Source: Blepharisma stoltei (taxonomy: Eukaryota > Ciliophora > Heterotrichea > Heterotrichida > Blepharismidae). From it: a DNA stretch of 64,000 bases. Under the pieces are notes generated by a model, which did not search any database, was not told the DNA's origin, and saw nothing but the letters and a program-made list of their open reading frames with translations. This document shows, piece after piece, positions 11,543-23,372 of this stretch. The position numbers and the translations under genes are program-made. How positions within the stretch are numbered: position 1 is the first letter of the stretch; every line of letters starts with the position of its first letter. The DNA is taken from contig CAJZBQ010000020.1 in NCBI GenBank assembly GCA_914767885.1, positions 310,001-374,000 of the forward strand. Reading direction: 5' to 3'.

Positions 11543-12045
11543 AAATTATTATTCTCGTCTTTGAATTGTCTGTAAACGTCTATGATGAGCCGAACAAAAT
11601 TTATACTTAAAAATATTTTAAATAAATAATTGCTTAATGTGTCTGAAATTTCATTCTTACACAGAAGCACTTATTTTTAACCGAAACTTGCTGAATTATA
11701 TATAATCTACAGAGGTTTATTTTATAAAAATATATCATATAGAAAAATTTCAGCAATATCTTATTTGTACCGACCTTAGAATCAGCATAATGTATATTTA
11801 TGTTTCATTAGTCTTGCAAAAGTTTCAGTATATTTATTATCTTCAAATTCAAAGTTTTATTATTTAATAAAATTAAATTATTTTCCTCTTCCTTCAATTA
11901 AAATATGTGAATATTTTCCCAAAATATCTCTTACTTTCTAAAAGTTTCTGATAAGATGCAAAATTTCAAAAAAACTAATAAATACTTTCCAGCTTTCATA
12001 AAATGGAAATAAATCGCTTCTTATAAGTTTAATAAATAAATCGCC

Positions 12046-15000
12046 ATGGACAATGATAATTACTTGCTTGAGTCGTTTCTTGAAAAATTTTACAATCCAA
12101 GTCAGCAGATTCTTCCCAGAGTATCAGTCGATACTGTGGTGTCTGGAAACTGCTATATGAAAAATGATGCAATTGAAAGAAATTCTTGGATGATTGCTCT
12201 CCCGTCTCATTATCCAATTACGAAGAAAAGCCAAAGAAAAGTGCGAAGAGGCAAGATCTTATTATTTATTGCCTTAATTATAACTGCTGTGTTCTCAGCA
12301 CTTTTAGCATTCTTTATAGATGTCGTAAGTCAAGAATTACTGTTTTTAAGACTAGATTTATTGTCGTTAGCTGAAAGTCATGTCGTAAGTGTTCTTATAT
12401 GAGTGGCTTACTCTCTTGTCTTTAGTCTAATTGCTGCTTCATTTGGGGATTGGCTTTGCCAAGCAGCTGAAGGAGCGGGATTTGCTGAATTGCGAGTAAT
12501 TCTTACTGGTATCGAAATTCCTAACTTTTTAGAATGGAAGACCCTTATTGCCAAAACTTTTGGGCTTATTTGTGCAATAGGCGCAGGGCTGAGCATAGGA
12601 AAAGAAGGCCCCAATGTCCATATGGCTTCGATTATTGCGGAAAGAGTTATAAGTTTAGGGCCTTTTAACAAAATTAAAAGAGAAGTGAATTTAAGATATA
12701 GACAGGGTTGCTTCTAGCTTACTCTAAAGCTCTGGATTTTCTCCCAGCTGGTAAGTTTAATCTTTGGTAATGAATATTGCCTTAACCAACCTCAAGTATT
12801 TAAACAGAAATTTAGCTCAAGATAACTAAAAGCAGCCCTTGGCTATATATTTTACTGACAGCTTCAATTGCTGCTGGGACTGCAGCAACTTTTGGAACTC
12901 CTTTAGGTGGCGCAATTTTTGGAATTGAGCTAACAGGGACTTATTTCTTTGTAAACAATTTTTATAAAAGCGTATTTTGCAGTTTAGTAACAGCTTACAT
13001 GTTTCATATTTTACAAAGCTTTGAAATAGTCCCGCAGATAGAAAAGGTTTCTTATGGCCATCATACGTTGTGTGGAGATTTTTATATTCACATTATTACT
13101 GGATTTATTATCGCAATAATAGGTGTCACTTTTGTACAAGCTGTTCAATATAAATAAAATCGTATTCAGAGCGAGAAAAATGCGCTCTGCTAATTTTCTC
13201 TCCTTCATGGATTTTATTTATGAAGTATTTGTTTATCTTGAGAACTTTTAGCTTTGGGATAACTAGAGGAACTTCTCACAGTGTAATCAAGAGGTTCAAG
13301 TTTCGCCACTCATCAAATCCTAGGAGGATGGCCTAAGGCAGAGTAAGCACTGTAATGAGCGAGCGAAGGGTAAGGCTTCGTGCAGGGGAGAAAAGTGCTG
13401 GCCAGGGTAGCAGGCGCTTATTTGGGATGGTCCGAGCTTTTGGATCTGAAATGCTTGTGATATCAGTATTTTGACTCTGTCCCTTTGGTGAGGGGTGTGG
13501 CATTAGACACCTTAAACACTTTAGTTAATATAATGTAATGTGCAAGCTGTTTCAAAAATTGACTAAATTCAGAAGTCAGAAAATAGTTCCATGGCTATAT
13601 CATAGATATAGATATGCAGCAGCTATTTCTATATTTACTTCATTGACTACATTTTATGCAATTTGACTTAGGATTAGTGATGCAATACTTATAAACTTAA
13701 TGTTCAGCTCTGATAAGTTGCCTGATAGCTGGGTAGGACCAGAAATTTTAGGCTTACCTGGACAAATCCCAATATTAATTTTAGTAGCTTTTTTAAAAAT
13801 TTTGTTACTATCAATCGATATAACAATTCAAGCTCCAGTCGGATTTTTTACACCTTGCATTTGTGTTGGGGCTATTTTAGGTAGAGTTTTTGGAGAATTT
13901 TCCTTGTTTTTAGGCTATCCAACATTTCCAGGTATTTATGCAGCAGTAGGAGCAGCTTCCCTTGCAACATCTACAACTCATACCCTTTCAGTAGCCCTTA
14001 TGATATTCGAAATGATCGAAGATATCCACTTCCTAGTGCCAATGTGCCTAACTCCCCCCATTTAATAACGAACAAAACCGTCATTTTTTTTCCTAAAAAT
14101 TTTTCCTTAGGCCCCCCATTTAATAACGAACAAAATTTACTATAAAATTTATATAAGCTAATTTAGTCTTTATAGTTTACTAATTTTAAGTAGTTAGAAT
14201 AAGATAAGGACAAATATAATCGAGCAAAGAATAATAAATAAGAGCTAATAAGTTAATAGTGGCTTAATCTTAAGCTGATGCTTTACTCCCCCGCTCCGTG
14301 AGCGAACAAAACAATTTCGTTCGCTTACGAAGGGAGTTAATTTTTTTATAAAAAATTTTTTATAAATTTTATAGGTATTTTTTTTTTTTCGAAATTTAAA
14401 AAAATCCTAATTTGTAAAAACTGGAAAGCAAATATTAATTGAATTTGTAGAATTTATGTTTCAAAACGTAATTTATTTAAAATTAAACAGAATTAGCTCC
14501 AGATTTCATTATAATAATTATCATTTATATATCAATTTTTTTTTTCATAAAACATTTTTCTATTAAAAAAAAATTTATTCGCTAACGGAGGTGAGGGATT
14601 TTTCTAATGGTTTTGTTCGCTCACGGAGGGGTGGGGATTTATCAATAGTTATCTTTTCGCTTTCATTTAGGCGCTTTCTCTTTCTGTTGCCATCATTTGA
14701 ATCCTTTTATTATTAACTCTTTAAATGAAATTTTTTATAAAAAATTCATAAATATTTAATATAAATTTTTATATATATTTTTTTCCCAAAAATTTTATAA
14801 GTTAGACCCCATTTAATAACGAACAAAAAAGTGTTCGTTATTAAATGGGGGGGAGAGTAAGTGTTTTTATTTCTTATGCGGTGAGTTCATATAGCCATAA
14901 AAGTATTTATGATACTCTTATTGCTATAAAAAATCTCCCTTTTCTTCCAATATATAAAAGATGATCAACTATAGGCCCTTCCTATAGATGGCGCGCAATG

Positions 15001-15694
15001 CGCCATCATCGGGCCATGTCGGGAGAGGGTTCTCCACGAGGAATGATTCCACGTGTGGAATCCTTTTTTGGCTCGTGGAAAAAGAGGGTTCCACACGTGG
15101 AACTATTCCTCGTGGAGAACCCTCTCACGACATGGCCCGATGATGGCGCATTGCGCGCCATCTATAGGAAGGGCCTATAATAGCTGCTGTGCAAGAGATG
15201 TAGCAGACCCATCAATTCCTTACATTCCAAAATATTGCACACTAAGAGATCTAATTGATGCTCTCAGTGACTCCTCTATGTTTTCAGTCCTTCCAGTGCT
15301 TGATGATGAATTTTATCTTATAGGTGAAATAAACGCACTTAATGTAAAAAAATATTTGTCACAGCGTTTTGAGAATGATACAAGAAATTTATCAACGAAA
15401 GCAAGAAAAACTATATGAAATGAGCTAACTGAGACTCCGCTGTTCATTGAAATGACAGCTGAAGTAAAGCTCCAAGTTGATGAATTTTGGGAGAGTTCTG
15501 TAAACCTGTGATCTGAAACCCTGAAATTTAATACATCGCCTTTGTTTGTTTCGCAGAAGACTCCACTTTATAAGGTTCATTATATTTTTATGATGTTAGG
15601 TCTTGTGCATATTTATGTTGTAGATCAAGGGAAATTTGTTGGGATTATTGCCCATTCATGTTTCTCACATAGGCCTAAAACTGAGGAGTTTTAA
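12046..15694 (+). CDS. CLC-family chloride channel/exchanger, copy 2, four IESs
   Basis: This is a tandem paralog of the previous gene, starting MDNDNYLLESFLEKF. Removing 12699-12847, 13137-13537, 14051-14859 and 14972-15179 gives a 693-residue frame ending TAA 15692-15694, two residues longer than copy 1. The same CLC motifs (GKEGPNVH, GTPLGGAIFGIE, GFFTPCICVGAILGR) and the CBS-like tail are present. The extra two residues lie at the retroposon site, where excision leaves TFVMCKLFQKL against TFVKAVQKL in copy 1. About 43% of the germline gene length is insert. No other disabling change is seen, so it is probably functional after editing. Confidence 0.88.
12699..12847. mobile_element. IES, 149 bp, imperfect TIR starting TATAG
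   Basis: It lies between NLRY and ILLTASIAAG. The ends TATAGACAGGGTTGCTTCTA and (inverse) TATAGCCAAGGGCTGCTTTT form a worn inverted repeat. TATA on both sides makes the exact cut ambiguous by 2 bp but not the product. Confidence 0.88.
13137..13537. mobile_element. SINE-like retroposon (family 1) within CLC copy 2
   Basis: Flanking duplications GTACAAGCTGTTCAA (left) and GTGCAAGCTGTTTCAA (right) mark a retroposon insertion; CLC copy 1 has the empty site. The body shares blocks with the element at 49710-50125: GCTCTGCTAATTTTCTCTCC near the 5' end, GGGATAACTAGAGGAAC in the middle and GGCATTAGACACCTTAAA near the 3' end. Joining TA 13135-13136 to TA 13536-13537 keeps the frame but leaves two extra codons, so removal by TA excision would be imperfect. 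Confidence 0.75.
14051..14859. mobile_element. IES, family D, 809 bp, carrying a nested family A element
   Basis: The ends are ACTCCCCCCATTTAATAACG and its inverse CGTTATTAAATGGGGGGGAGAGTA. Removal joins VPMCL to SVFISYAV exactly as in CLC copy 1. Internal CCCCATTTAATAACGAACAA motifs recur just inside both ends. A family A element occupies 14286-14641. Confidence 0.9.
14286..14641. mobile_element. Family A element nested in family D IES
   Basis: The left end CTCCCCCGCTCCGTGAGCGA follows TA 14284-14285. The right end GCTCACGGAGGGGTGGGGATTTA lacks the usual GAGTA. It has the same internal block as other family A members, in inverted orientation. Confidence 0.8.
14972..15179. mobile_element. 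Hairpin IES, 208 bp near-perfect palindrome
   Basis: The two arms of about 97 bp start TATAGGCCCTTCCTATAG and pair almost perfectly around a short loop near 15070. CCACACGTGG-type cores lie near the centre. Removal joins YKRWST to NSCCARDVAD, the same length as copy 1 (YKHWPIFHDFAKDVAD). Confidence 0.92.
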
Positions 15695-15923
15695 TGTCTC
15701 TATTTAGCACCAGCAGATGATTAGTTAATTCGCAATCTGATTAAAATTATCATATATAATCTAGTATAAATTAATCTTTTATATTATGTTTCCGAATTAT
15801 GATTTATTTATTTGATGCATGAATTTTATTCCAAAGAAATGCTATACAATTGGCAAGAAGATAAGAAATTAGCTTACAAATTTTTGTTTTGCATAATAAA
15901 TTTATAGAAATAGCTCGATTATA

Positions 15924-15976
15924 ACTCCCTCCGTGAGCGAAAAATAAAATTTTATCCACTCATGGAGGGGGGAGTA
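15924..15976. mobile_element. Minimal family A hairpin, 53 bp
   Basis: TA 15922-15923, then ACTCCCTCCGTGAGCGAAAA, directly followed by the inverse TIR and GGGGGGAGTA. There is no interior beyond a few bases. It lies in the 15695-16025 intergenic stretch, which otherwise holds only AT-rich sequence. Confidence 0.75.
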
Positions 15977-16025
15977 AGTAATGTAAATTAATTACTTCAA
16001 AATTATTAGTTCTAAAAAACTTTAC

Positions 16026-17087
16026 CTATGTCTTATTTTGCTCATTCCTTGAGTCTTGGGAATTTTCTCATTGGCTCTCTCCAACTTTATAGCTCTCAGA
16101 AAAAAATTTATTTTTTTCAAACAAATTATCAATTTCTTTCAGCTGCCCTTTCATTTCAGTTAACTTGTGAGCTAAATTTTGTGTATTTATCACACAATCA
16201 ACGTCATATTTTGCAACTAAAAAATTGTCTTCAAGTTTGACAATTTCTTTTTTAGGTATTTTTTCTTCTTGTCATAATAAATTATTTAACTGTTCTTTTG
16301 TTTTTTTTATTTGCTCAGCTTCATCATTCAGTTTTAGCTCGATATTATTCACAGCTGGCGAATAATCCCTTGGTGTAGTATTTGAGCTTTTATATAATTT
16401 GGTTAATCCAATGTCCAATTGAATTATCACACACCTTCATAGTAGCTCTAATACAACAGCTTCTTGATCATTCATGACTTTTAAAAATTTCCCAACAATT
16501 TCGTTAAGTTCTGAAAAACTGTTAATTAAGTCTTTCAAATTATCAGGATTTTCTTTTAGTTTTGCATTTAAGTTGTTCATGCAGTCTCATTTTGGGATTG
16601 ATTTTCCTCGAATTCTTTCAAAATTCATCCTAAGCCCAGTTTTTAAAGAATTGAAGTGCTTAAGATGGTTTATTTGATCTTTAAACTGTGTCAACTTGTC
16701 TAAATCAATACTTTTTATAGAATTTATTACTTTTGTTCTATTTTTGCTCAATATAAATTGATTAGAGTCATGCTTGCCAATTTTGGTTAAAGTAAGGCTT
16801 TTATCTATAACATTTTTAATAGCAATTCTTTGCGTAAATGACCCTGCAGGCGAAATACCTACATTTCTTATTTTGTTCGCGATGCTATTTGATTTATTTC
16901 CTTTGGATTTGCCTTCTATATAAAAATTTTTGGTATTTGCAGGACTTTTTGAGGATTCTCTTTTTGGCTTATTAACGTATTGGAAATTCAAGAATTTTGG
17001 ATGAATTAACTGCTGGGAAGAAGAATCTTCTAAATCAGGAGAATGTTGCTTCGAATAGCTGTCAAAAGTTTTCCTTACTGATTTCAT
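16026..17087 (-). CDS. Coiled-coil protein, function unknown
   Basis: 353 residues, start MKSVRKTFDSYSKQHS at 17087, stop TAG at 16026-16028. Internal TGA codons are read as Trp. The N-terminal third is basic and Ser/Asn-rich (a likely disordered tail); the C-terminal two thirds are heptad-rich coiled coil (LNNLLWQEEKIPKKEIVKLE and similar). There is no signal peptide or membrane segment. The start lies 21 bp from the stop of the upstream E2 gene on the same strand. I do not recognise a family; cytoskeletal or centrosomal roles are possible but not shown. Confidence 0.7.
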
Positions 17088-17108
17088 TTTTATTTAATAT
17101 TAGTTTAA

Positions 17109-17636
17109 TTATAATAATTCAGGATCTAAATCAGATGTGTCTGATAGATCACTTAGCCCATCCAAGCTAATTTCAGATAATTCCTCATTTGGTTTAATTG
17201 AATATTTTTTAACCATTTCTTTGACTTTTTTGTTATAATTTTCTGGATTTTTTAGCAATAAACTTGCTGCTTCCATGTTTAAATAAGATAAGGGATTTGG
17301 ATACATAAGTAATTGAGGTATAAAAGAATCGAAAATATTTCTCAAGTCAAACATAGGGCTCCAAGTTTGATTGAGAACATCTAAGCATATTCTTCCAGTC
17401 TCCTCATTTATATTCGGATGGAAAATTTTATTTTCAAATCTGATAGATGGAAATTTATATGGGTAATCAGTTGGGATTTCTATATGAATTTTTCAGTGCC
17501 CACCTTCGTATAAAGAATTTGGCGGTCCAAAAAAATCTAAAATCAGGTCATCCATGGTATCTTTGATGATTTCCACTTTATAATTGCTCATCATAAGGTT
17601 AATGACATCAATTTCTTTTCTTTTAGTGGATCCCAT
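17109..17636 (-). CDS. UBE2H: Ubiquitin-conjugating enzyme E2, UBE2H/Ubc8-like
   Basis: 175 residues starting MGSTKRKEIDVINLM. The E2 fold is evident: YEGGHWKIHIEIPTDYP, then FHPNINEETGRICLDVLNQ, where the Cys of ICLDV is the thioester-forming residue, followed by TWSPMFDL. The run of NIFDSFIPQLLMYPNPLSYL and the acidic Ser/Asp-rich tail are typical of UBE2H/Ubc8 rather than other E2s. In yeast Ubc8 works with the GID/CTLH E3 complex in regulated protein turnover; the same role here is inference. The Trp of GGHW is TGA (17493-17495). No IES or intron. Confidence 0.9.
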
Positions 17637-18405
17637 ATTTATAAGCTTAAATAGATTATATATTTTTTTGATAAACCGAAATTGATTAATTTTTTGACTA
17701 AATAGGATATAAAGAATCAGAGTTTAAAAAGCCAATGATATTAATGTTTTATTCTGCCTTAAATTTATTATTTCTTACGTATCTATTGTAGATGCTAAAT
17801 GCCAAATTTCATCTCCTCCTAAGGAAGACGAAATGCTTTAAACTGTAATTTTTAAGATATGTTCACTGTCTCAATTTTCTGATTTTTGCAATATTTTTTT
17901 ATTGCCATATCTTAAAATTTAGAGTGGTGTAAAATCAAATTAGACCAAACTTAGCTAATTTCAGAGTTTCCTTTATCATTAGGTACAATAACTTTGCCAA
18001 AGCATCGTCTGAGTCTTTATAAGATTCAGCAATCCGCTGAAAATAAGCAAGTAACAATAAAATGGTTATTACAATATAAAATTGTAAAGAATTATTTTCT
18101 AGTCTTTCTTTTAAGTTATAAATATAATTTAATACTAATAAAATATTGCATTCTCTTAGATGCTATATATTTACAGCTCAAATCTGATTTTCTTTGACAC
18201 TTTGAAGTCTAGAAGATATACTAAAGTTTATTATAATGATTGATAACTCAAGTCTTTCATATTTAATAAATGAGATAATCCTACTTCTTGTTAGTATTTT
18301 CAATTGCATGATGGTTTCAATATTTCCCAACGAAAATTAAGATTTTCTCTTGCCATCTTATCGCAGTTATTAAGCTCAGAATTTGATGTGAATAAAGAAA
18401 AATAA
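17637..18405. other. Intergenic, AT-rich
   Basis: The 770 bp upstream of the E2 gene and the small gene at 18406 hold no element or gene that I can support. The ORF at 17994-18197 has ordinary non-coding composition. Confidence 0.5.
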
Positions 18406-18741
18406 ATGTTCTTCCGCTTATGCTTAATGTGTTTTAAAGGAGAAGATCCTAACAAAGCTTCTCAACGACAAAATAATTCGGAGCCTAAATCAAGTGCCCC
18501 AGTTAACATGCAAAAAGACGTAGAAAAATCATTAGCAAACGAAAAAGATAATAGGATCATAAATGATAACCCATCAAATTCATCTATATCATCCTCATTT
18601 GTATCAGAAAGTATATCAAGCGGTGAAAAGTCGCCGATAACAACTCCTACACCAAATAATGGCACAAAATCGAACCAAGTTAGAAAACTAACTGGCGGAT
18701 TCCAAAGAGCAAAATATAAAAAAAATAATGGGAAGAGTTAA
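18406..18741 (+). CDS. Small Ser/Asn/Lys-rich protein, unknown
   Basis: 111 residues, ATG at 18406, TAA end. The N terminus is hydrophobic with three cysteines (MFFRLCLMCFKGED), which could be lipid-modified. The rest is low-complexity, Ser/Asn-rich and probably disordered, ending in a basic tail (GGFQRAKYKKNNGKS). The composition is more gene-like than the surroundings, but no family is recognised. Confidence 0.5.
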   Translation: MFFRLCLMCFKGEDPNKASQRQNNSEPKSSAPVNMQKDVEKSLANEKDNRIINDNPSNSSISSSFVSESISSGEKSPITTPTPNNGTKSNQVRKLTGGFQRAKYKKNNGKS

Positions 18742-18879
18742 TTGTAAATTTATACAGTGCCAGAAGGTTTTTAAATAGCAATTTAGAATCTATTTAATAT
18801 TTTATTGATACTTTATATCGCAATTTCGCTAAAATATAATTATGTATGATTAGAGAAGTATCATAGAAAAGGTTTTAGA

Positions 18880-19250
18880 TAAATTGGGATACAATCCTGC
18901 AATTTTGCTATATTCTTATTAAATGCTCAGAAAATGTTAAATATCTTTCCCATGCCGATTGTGTATTCCTTACTAGGATTTTTACATCTTTTAAATTTTA
19001 AGTATTTGGCTTAAATATATATTAAATTCCTCTAAAATATTTGAACGGTGTGGGAATATGAAATTGAGTGGGCATAAAGCAATATTTTTATTTGAGATGC
19101 AAAAGCCATCCTACATCCATCAATAAATGCTTGGATTTCTTCAATTTTTATGGAATATTTCTAGGGAGCAAAATAGAATTTTAAAAGCCAAACTAAAAAA
19201 ATTGAAACTTTGTTTTCTCAAAGCCTTATGTTGGAGTTAAGGAGCAGATC
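18880..19250 (-). pseudogene. Relic of a RAP-domain gene 3' end
   Basis: On the minus strand, fragments such as EEIQAFIDGCRMAF, ILLYAHSISYSH and KDVKILVRNTQSAWERYL line up in order with the C-terminal RAP-like domain of the three intact copies (KTESFIDGIWLPF, IVLWPKTNSIF, NDVFILNREDVNQIEKLK). Frameshifts and stops separate the fragments. A shorter version of the same relic is at 31640-31940. So an older, diverged copy once lay here. Confidence 0.55.
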
Positions 19251-19439
19251 CTATCATTTTTTCTATATATTCTATAGCATGAGATTTCTGATTATGCTTT
19301 ACATAATATATGGATTGAGATTACAATTTTGTCTCCCAAATTAGCTTATTTGTATCTTAAAGCAGTGTTTCACAGCAACTAAAATGCTTCTACTGTATAA
19401 ATGATATTTGCTGAAACAGCTAAAATAAAATCTTACTTA

Positions 19440-19914
19440 CTCCCCCCCTATAAATTAGGGAAATTAACCGCCATCCTTGATCGAACGATTTTTATATCAG
19501 TTATCAAAAGCTTGGGAAGATGTACCTAATGAAGTTGTTTTTAGAGCTTTGAGACGACAGAAAGCTGCGGAATCAACCATCCGAAGTGATTTAGCCATCA
19601 GTCTAGGCTTAAAACTCAATAAGCTAAAAAATAGAGATTCTTTAAAATTAAAAAAAACAAAATAATTCAATAAGGAACGAATTAAAATTTATACAGTTTT
19701 AAATGGCAACTAATAAATCAAAATATTAAAAATTGGTATTTTATGAAATTAATTCAATTTTTGCTGTAAAAATAATTATTAATACTCTTAACCTTCTTAT
19801 TTAAAAGTAAATAAAAATATATATATATATAATTTTTTTCCCAAAAAAATTTTTTTTTAACCCCCATCCTTGATCGAATGATGCCGAGTCGTTCGATCAA
19901 GTATGGGGGAGTTA
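19440..19914. mobile_element. IES-like family B element, 475 bp, with transposase remnant
   Basis: TA 19438-19439 and 19913-19914. The sequence after removal, CTTACTTAATAGATATT, is exactly what copies 2 and 3 of the neighbouring gene show, so this is a clean occupied site. The ends carry CATCCTTGATCGAACGA-type repeats. The interior ORF 19477-19665 includes LSKAWEDVPNEVVFRALRRQ, which resembles the extreme C terminus of pogo-like DDE transposases (AW..V..E.I...FR pattern). No catalytic part remains. Confidence 0.85.
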
Positions 19915-19921
19915 ATAGATA

Positions 19922-22900
19922 TTAAATATTAAGAAATTGCTTTAATTTTTCTATCTGATTTACGTCTTCTCTATTAAGGATAAACACATCATTCAATTTT
20001 CGAAGTATATGATTTCTATACATATTGAATTCTCCTTTAAAATTATTTGAATGATATAAAAATATAGAGTTTGTTTTAGGCCACAAGACTATTTTTCTAT
20101 TTGAAATGTAAAATGGTAATCAAATCCCATCTATAAATGATTCGGTTTTTACAGTAAAATCGCATTTATTTAATGCTGATTTTATAAGATTGATGAACGA
20201 CGTATCAATTCCAAAATAGTTGAAATAATCAAACTCACGCCAGTATTGTCGAGTTTTTTGATCAAGAATATCTACTCCTTTAAAATCTGGGTCCATTCTA
20301 ATATGATTTGCAAGTAAAAAGTGTTTGAAAGTAGGCTGCTCACAGTCAAAATATTGGCTGTTCTCTATATGTCTCATTATAGTTGATTTATCTGCGTTAA
20401 AAGAAATCAGCCCGTATATCCAGTTTATATATTCTAAATCATTTTGAAATATAATTTCTTTATTCTCAGCATAATCTATGAGATTTTGGGCCATATCTGT
20501 TGCCCATTTCTGCTTTTCAAATCTTAAATCTGCCAAACATGAAATCGTCCTTGCCAGATAGCTTGAACTAAAGTTATCTGCATTATTGCAAACAGCTAAA
20601 ATAGCATCTTTGTTAGATATCCCAACAGTTTTCATTTTTTCAATCAGCATATCTCTCGAGTTTTCATTATTTTGATATTTAGAACTAATGCTATTTTTCG
20701 ATATTATAAATCCAAAATTTAAATCCTCAAACATTTCCTTATTGGCTAAATTAAGCATGAAGTCAAGGTCTGTAAATTTTAAATATCCAATATTTTGCAA
20801 AATCAATTTCTTTGTTAGAGATGATATCGTCTTAAAAAGATCTAAATGCTGATTTATATTCACTTCTCAAAGCATCCTAAGCATAATTATCATATAAGAT
20901 AGCTCTAATTTTGAAATGGTTTTATTTAAAAAATTGCTAATAAATCTATCAATTTCTTTAGTTTCTGGATGATATCAATATTTTTCAATTGCTGTTTTTA
21001 TGAATTTAGGTTCTAATCTATCATTAAAAATTTTTTTTATAAGACTTTCCCTTAGCTTCATATCAGAGCATTTTGAAGAAATCGCTAATATGCTCCATCA
21101 ATCAGTTTTCTTCATATAAGCATAATTAGAGACAATTTTATCAGCTAGTTCTGCATCGAGTTTTCCTAAAATTGCTGCAATGGATAAGATTCTGATATTG
21201 TTTTTACTGAAAATAGTTTCAATTGGTGAATCTTTTACTCCCTCTCCTTAAGCGAACAAAACCATTGAAAAAATCCCTATTTTGACCAAAAACCCACCAT
21301 GTGTACAAACAAAAAATTTTTTGGAAAAATAATTTTTATATATAAATGATAATTATTATAATGAAATCTTTAGCTAATTCGTTTTATTTTAAACAACTTG
21401 CATTTAAACATACATTTTGCAAATTTAATTAATTTTTGCTTCTCAATTACAAATAGGAATGTTTTAAATATAAAAAAAAATTAACCCACCTCCGTGAGCG
21501 AACAAAATCTTTTTGTTCGCTCACGGAGGGGGAAGTTAGCAAGGTGGATGCACCAGCAAATAAATCTTCCATTATGCTGAAGTCAGAATTTGCTAATAGA
21601 TGTACAAAGCAATGATTTTGTCGATAAATATATTCCTCATTTAATAAATAATAAGGATCCATCCTATTTAGAATCTGGGCAAAGTCATTAAGCACTTCTG
21701 CATCATGCACTTCAATAATTCTTTTCATCGACTCACTTATTCATCTTGGTGAAAGATTATTCTTATAAGCTTGCAATATAAAAATTATTGCTTTAAAAGA
21801 TCCCTTATAAAATCTTATTGCTTTTCAAACTTCTTCTGATGAAAATAATTTTTTATTTTCAATGAAAAAATTTTCCCACTTCGCAGGATCAGATTCGTAA
21901 AATAACATTGAAAAATATAATCTATTAATACTTGAATCTCATGTTTTTAAGGAATTACAAACCTCATGCTGTAATGGTTTTAAAACTTTAGAGTATTTCG
22001 AACTATTGTCATTATAACTTATCAATCGGCAAAAATTTGAAATATTAGCTCTTCTTAAAGAAAGCCATACTTTTAGGTCATCTATCAAAACGTCTTTAAT
22101 TTTTTCCAGACCATACAGCTGGGATGCTTTTAAACTTTCAATGGTTCTCAAAATATCTAATTTGTAGGAAATTTCAAAATCTTTAATTTTCGTACCATCA
22201 ATATATATAAGTTTTTTGACTATGATAAAATCTGTTAAGGGAATAAGTTTTCCTTTGTTATTGATGAATATCTTCGTAGCTTTTTGAAACAACTCCAAAC
22301 TTTGATCAGGCAAAGAAGTTGTGTTCTTTAATTGCTCTGCTAATAATTGGGCAGTTTGGGAATCAATAATTGGCTTCAGAAGATCCAGTATTTCCTTTAA
22401 GTTCTCTACTCCTATGAATTTGCAAGACAATTTTGACTTTATTATTTTAAAGCATTTTGAAATTATTTTTTCGATAATAATAGCATTCTTTGATTCTTCT
22501 TTCAACAAAAAAGCCAATTTAATTACAAATTCAATAGGCTGTTCATCTTCAAGCAGTTTATCAACTCTCTCTAATACTTGAAAGTATGTATTCAAACCAA
22601 AGCGATTATGATTCTTATAAAATTCAAGAACTAAAAGTAAATCATTATCTTTTCATCTTGGAATAGTTTTTTCTATAGTTTTTGCAAAGATTTTAAAGCT
22701 TTCTTTGAACTCTATTTTTGATAATGAATGCAAAATTTTTGCAAAAGATTTCATATCAAGCTCTTCTTGGCTGCTAAGCTGAAGGATTCTGCTCATGAAC
22801 TTTTCAGAAGAAAAAAGGTGTTTGCCACATCCAATAAAAATTTGTGAAATTTCTTCCAAAGTTAATGATGATGAGTCATTAACAATTTTTTCAATTTCAT

Positions 22901-23372
22901 TTTTAATCTCTTCAATAAAAAATCCTAAAGGGACTACATTTTCATAAATTCATAAAATTTGCTTTCGACTAAAAGAATGACTAGATATAAGCTCATTTAT
23001 GCGAGAAATCAATATTTTCTTTTTATTTTGTGGTAAATAATAAGCATTGAATGATTTACCTGAGCCCGAAATTCATTCACAATAATTGAGTACCCCTTGA
23101 GAGTCGAGTTTATTTAAATTATTCTCAACTTCGCTTATGATTTGATCTAGCTTGCCTATTGCTTCTATTAAACTATTTTTTGGAACATCTTTAGCAATTT
23201 TAAGTGTGTAAGCAAGCATTGGAAGAGATGCTCTTGGTATATCTATTCCGTCTAGAAATGAATTGAAATTTTTAGAACTCAAAAATTTCATGTCAATTAT
23301 AGCTTTGTTAACCCCCTGCATCTGTGCAAATGATCGAGATGAAGTTTTGATTAAAAACCTTATCCCCAACAT
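19922..23372 (-). CDS. RAP-domain-like organellar RNA-binding protein, copy 1
   Basis: 1049 residues after removal of the IES 21238-21538, start MLGIRFLIKTSSRSFAQ at 23372, stop TAA 19922-19924. The first 20 residues (basic, Ser-rich, no acid) look like a mitochondrial presequence. The long middle is helical-repeat-like and Leu/Lys/Ile rich. The last 90 residues (KTESFIDGIWLPFYISNRK... NDVFILNREDVNQIEKLKQF) fit the RAP domain pattern found with helical repeats in FASTK-type and organellar RNA-processing proteins. Role in mitochondrial RNA metabolism is inference from that architecture. Many TGA codons serve as Trp. It is four residues shorter than copies 2 and 3. Confidence 0.7.
21238..21538. 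mobile_element. IES, family A, 301 bp, in RAP copy 1
   Basis: TA 21236-21237 and 21537-21538. Copy 2 of the gene has the empty site (TCTTTTAGCAAG at about 26420), and copy 3 has a family A element at the same site. The ends are CTCCCTCTCCTTAAGCGAAC and TTCGCTCACGGAGGGGGAAGTTA. Confidence 0.93.

Noticed and set aside
22321-22581. Plus-strand 86-codon ORF repeated in all three RAP copies (also 27783 and 34404)
   Set aside because: It is the antisense shadow of the RAP-like gene; its conservation follows from the copy identity.
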